Source: UBA7672 sp041398245
Lineage (GTDB): Bacteria; Pseudomonadota; Alphaproteobacteria; Caulobacterales; Hyphomonadaceae
Direction of reading: 5' to 3'
NCBI GenBank assembly: GCA_041398245.1
Contig: JAWKVC010000011.1
Location: forward strand, 72,622-136,621
DNA length: 64,000 bases
A program made the position numbers and the translations under genes. Below are positions 60,715 through 64,000 of the stretch, in pieces. The notes beneath the pieces are model-generated. The model had not been told where the DNA came from, ran no database searches, and saw only the letters and a program-made list of their open reading frames with translations. Each line of letters starts with the position of its first letter. The first letter of the stretch is position 1.

Positions 60715-62100
60715 TCAGGCCAGCTTCGGCTTGTAGCTGCGCCAGGGCATCGCTTCCTCGAAGAGGTAGGCGACTTCCAGCAGCAGGCCGTCCGCGCCCA
60801 CCGCGCCCGAGACCTGCACGCCGGTCGGCAGACCGGAGCTGGTGCGGCCCAGCGGCAGGCTGATCGCCGGCGCGCCGGAGACATTGTGGATCAGCGTATA
60901 GCCCACCTGCTGCAGCAGCCGCTCGCGCAAGGTGTCGAACGGCACATCGCCGCGCAGGTAGCCAAGCGGCGAGGGCGGCGAGGAGAACACCGGCGACAGC
61001 ACGATATCGAAGCCCTTGATCCACTCATTGTAGGCGGCCGTGGCCGCCATCAGACGCTGGATCGTCGCATTGGTGTCCGCTTCGGACATGCCGGCGGCGT
61101 TCTCCGCCATGCGCAGGCTGAACGGCTCGAACCAGTCCGGCGTCGCCGGCCGGTTGTACTCCTTCGTCGCGCCGGCGATGTCCTGCGCCGCGCCCAGCGA
61201 CCAGAAGGCGAGAAAGTCGTCCTGGAATGTCGCCGGCAACGGCCATTCGGTGTGCGTGACGGTATGGCCCATGCCTTCCAGCATCAGCGCTGCATTGTGA
61301 ACCCCGGCGAGGACTTCCTTGTCCGCCTCATTGCCCGCGAATCCCTTGGTGATCATGCCGACGCGCAGCTTGCGCCGCACCGGAGCGTCGACATAGCCGA
61401 CCGGCGCATGCACGGCGTCCGCGCCCTTGCGTTCGGTCAGCGACAGCAGCTTCGCCGTGTCGCGCACCGTGTGCGACACGCAGCCCTGCACGGCGATGTC
61501 CAGCGGCCCGGGTTTGGTCTCCGACACCATCCGGCCGCGCGAAGGCTTCAGGCCGACAAGTCCGCAGTTGGAAGCCGGGAAGCGGATCGATCCACCGCCA
61601 TCGTTTGCGTGCGCCATCGGCACGACGCCGGCCGCGACTGCGGCTGCCGCGCCGCCGGACGATCCGCCGGTCGAGCGGGTCGTGTCCCACGGATTGCGCG
61701 TCGGGCCGAACGCCAGCGGCTCGGTGGTCGGCAGATAGCCGCTCTCCGGCGTCGCCGACTTGCCGATGCAGATCAGGCCGGTGCCCAGCGTCGCTGTCAC
61801 ATAGACGTCCTGCTCCGTCGCCGGCGGCGCGCCTGCGGTCGCGCGCGATCCCATGCGTGTAACGGCGCCTTTGACGCTGTTCAGGTCCTTGATCAGGTAG
61901 GGCACGCCAGCGAAGGGCCCCGAGCCGGGATTGGTGGCCTGCGCCGCCGTGGCGAACGTGTCGGACACCATGAAATTGATCTCGGCCGAACCGCCTGCGC
62001 ACGTGCGATGGCGGCTTCAATCGCCTCCGTCGCCGACATCTGTCCGGGCCTTGATCAGGCCCGCGAGTTCGGTCGCGTTTCGCCCGTGGCCAGCGATGTT
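60715..62100 (-). CDS. Amidase-signature hydrolase (N-terminus frameshifted)
   Basis: The clear frame 60715-61971 carries the amidase signature: Lys in PYLIKDLN, TRSTGGSSGGAAAAVAAG with the cis-Ser, and the nucleophile Ser in NDGGGSIRFPA. The first part of the family (NATELAGLIKAR, then SATEAIEAAIARAQAV, then EINFMVSD) is found upstream to about 62100, but in different frames, with breaks near 62045 and 61995. So about 465 residues in all. Hydrolyses amides; substrate unknown. Exact start not determined. Confidence 0.82.
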
Positions 62101-62246
62101 CGGGGTGTTGGCGCAGGTATGACGCCTGTCGCCCACACCTGTTGCGAGAGAAGTGTCCGCCGTCAGCCGCATGTTCCCCAAGTCTTCTTGTGTTGGGTGA
62201 ATCCTTTGCAGCTGGACAGCGTCAGGCGTAAAGCGGCGACGTTGCG

Positions 62247-62640
62247 TCAGTCCATGCGGACTTCCGGCCCAGCGGTTGGCTCGATCAGATCCCACGGATT
62301 GCCAGAGATTCCTCGAACACTCACGACCTCATATAGGTCGGCAAGGCGGAAGGTACCGTTTCTGTCATGTGCTGATAGGTTGCATCGAAGTCTTCGGTTT
62401 CCAGAAACATGAAAGACCCGTCCGCCGGCCTGCCCGCTGCTGACTGTCCTGCTGGTCGCCGACAGCCTTCGCGAGCAGACGCTGCGCTCTGCGCCGCCGG
62501 GCGGCTTCAACGACAACCCAGCGCTTGCCGCCGTTCGCGTCGACATCGTCCGGGCGATCGAAGCTGAGGCAGCGCGTGAACCACGCAATCGCCTCTGGCT
62601 GGGCGGACCACGCATCGAGAACGCGCTGTCGCGACGCATT
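62247..62640 (-). pseudogene. VOC family (glyoxalase-like) protein, indel-broken
   Basis: Pieces of one small VOC protein occur in order but in three frames: AIAWFTRCLSFDRPDDVD, GGKRWVVV, RLLAKAVGDQQ, QAGGRVF, FLETEDFDATYQHM and GNPWDLIEPTAGPE, with TGA at 62247. This matches a typical 120-130-residue VOC domain. The metal-binding end E in DLIEP is kept. The start is near 62640. Read as consensus errors or a real pseudogene. Confidence 0.65.
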
Positions 62641-62647
62641 CCAGGAC

Positions 62648-64000
62648 AGTCGGGCGAATGGCGCCATCGACATCAACCGACATCACCCGCTGCCGGCTGT
62701 CGCGGCAAGCCGGCATAGTCATCAGGTCGCCGCAGATGGCGACGACAAGCCCGCGCCCGGGCCGACAGGCGCACTTCGCGCACATCGAGCATACGTGGCC
62801 TGCTTCCCGCTACCGCCGGATCGGTCGAGAAGGAATACTGCGTCTTGGCGATGCAGACGGGCAGGCGGCCGAAGCCCGCCTCCTCCCAGCGCTTCAGTTG
62901 CGCCACGACCTTTGTCGGCGCATCGACGCGCGCGGCGCGATAGATGCGTTTCGCTGTCGCTTCGATCTTGTCGAGCAGGGGCAGGGCGTCGTCATAGAGA
63001 ACGTGGAAGTCATCCTGCTTCTTCGCCAGCTGCGCCACCACGGCGTGCGCCAGTTCTTCCGCGCCCTTGCCGCCCTCGGCCCAGTGGCGGCACACGATCG
63101 CTTCAACGCCCATCCCGGCGAAGATCCGCTTTGCCGTATCGACTTCCGCCTGCGTGTCGCTGGTGAAGTGATTGAGCGCCACGATCACGGGCAGGCCATA
63201 GCCCTTCAGGTTCTCGATATGACGCTGCACATTCACCGCGCCGCGCTGCAGCGCCTCGATATCCTCCCGTCCAAGATCGCCCTTGGCGACGCCGCCATTC
63301 ATCTTCATGGACCGTATGGTCGCCACCAGAACGGCCATGCGCGGCTTCAGGCTCGCCAGCCGGCATTTGATGTCGAAGAATTTCTGCGCGCCGAGGTCCG
63401 CGCCGAAGCCCGCCTCGGTCACGACAATGTCGCCCAGCTTCAGCGCGGCGCGCGTCGCCGTCACGGAATTGCAGCCATGCGCGATATTCGCGAAGGGGCC
63501 CAGGTGAACAATCGCCGGCGTGTTCTCCATCGTCTGGACGAGGTTGGGCAGCAGCGCGTCCTTCAGCAGGACGGCCATTGCGCCATCGGCCTTGAGATCA
63601 CCCGCGGTCACCGGCTTCCGCTCGCGCGTCTCCGCCACGATGATGCGCGCCAGCCGGGCCTTGAGATCGGCCAGATCGTTCGCAAGACACAGGATCGCCA
63701 TCACTTCGGACGCAACCGTGATGTCGAAGCCGCCTTCGCTCGGTGTCCCGTTGGCCGGCCCGCCGAGACCGGTGACGATGGCGCGGAGGTTGCGGTCGTT
63801 GACGTCCAGCGCGCGGCGCCAACGGATGCGCCGCACATCAATGCCCAGCGCATTGCCCCAGTGGATGTGATTGTCCAGCATGGCGGCAAGCAGGTTGTGC
63901 GCCGCCGTGATGGCGTGGAAATCGCCGGTGAAATGCAGGTTGATGTCGTCCATCGGAACGACCTGTGCGTAGCCGCCGCCGGTTGCGCCGCCCTTCTGTC
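62648..64000 (-). CDS. fhs: Formate-tetrahydrofolate ligase, partial, 3' frameshift
   Basis: About 450 residues are in the window; the start lies beyond 64000, where the strand reads QKGGATGGGYAQVVPMDDIN. Family marks: NLHFTGDFHAITAAHNLLAA, FANIAHGCNS, EAGFGADLGAQKFFDIKC, VALNHFTSDT and AKTQYSFSTDP. Near 62773 the frame breaks: the true ending GLVVAICGDLMTMP and then VMSVDVDGAIR appears in another frame, ending near 62648. Makes 10-formyl-THF from formate, ATP and THF. Confidence 0.9.

Overview
The window looks like a chromosomal segment of a GC-rich alphaproteobacterium. It carries genes typical of that class: the CtrA-degradation adaptor RcdA, a TrcR/DUF1013 regulator, DUF1192, DUF465, DUF1194 and DUF4164 proteins, ZapA, TonB-dependent receptors and a PQQ dehydrogenase. 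A Caulobacterales or Hyphomonadaceae-type host is my inference. No rRNA, tRNA, CRISPR array or insertion sequence was found. The window opens inside typA and closes inside fhs, both on the minus strand.

Layout. 1-3.7 kb: typA start, three secreted-protein genes that share one leader (one is a 48-residue peptide), a GFA protein and a double-ACT protein. 3.7-5.5 kb: a less GC-rich accessory module, with an XRE/ImmA pair facing a DUF2188 / Cys-rich / DUF3892 operon; two TTGC-N6-GCAA sites lie in the shared promoter region. 5.5-13 kb: dapF, a cytochrome c, an S9 peptidase lipoprotein, a TetR/SDR divergent pair with two palindromic operators, and a TonB receptor. 13-21 kb: a quinohemoprotein dehydrogenase operon with a secreted protein of unknown function, an Ala-rich lipoprotein, and a TPR lipoprotein/membrane protein pair. 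21-30.7 kb: a second TonB receptor, small conserved proteins, trcR, a quinone oxidoreductase, rcdA, an XRE-SulP operon and rpmE. 30.8-36.6 kb: an ABC exporter, two inositol monophosphatase family genes, thiE and fba. 36.9-45.3 kb: amidohydrolase, SDR and aldo/keto reductase genes lying between fba and the pgk-gap-tkt group. 45.4-49.6 kb: DUF4164-zapA, purEK, a diguanylate cyclase and a DUF1194 protein. 49.7-58.2 kb: a paralogue of the 13 kb secreted protein, a racemase, ffh, chorismate mutase, rpsP, a GNAT and a Sel1 protein, rimM and two glycosyltransferases. 58.4-64 kb: a CYP153-like P450, a PIG-L deacetylase lipoprotein, an amidase, a VOC protein and fhs.

Sequence quality matters here. Several genes are split by dense small indels: the TPR lipoprotein N-terminus (about 17.89-18.10 kb), the 3' end of the quinone oxidoreductase (25.70 kb), pgk (40.88-41.40 kb), and the amidase N-terminus, VOC gene and fhs 3' end (61.99-62.80 kb). 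Because pgk and fhs are normally important housekeeping genes and the errors cluster, I read these as assembly or consensus errors rather than real pseudogenes.

The best candidate for an undescribed system is the 3.7-5.5 kb module. It has a repressor/metallopeptidase switch of the ImmR/ImmA type, duplicated operators, and a compact operon of three small conserved proteins whose function is unknown to me.
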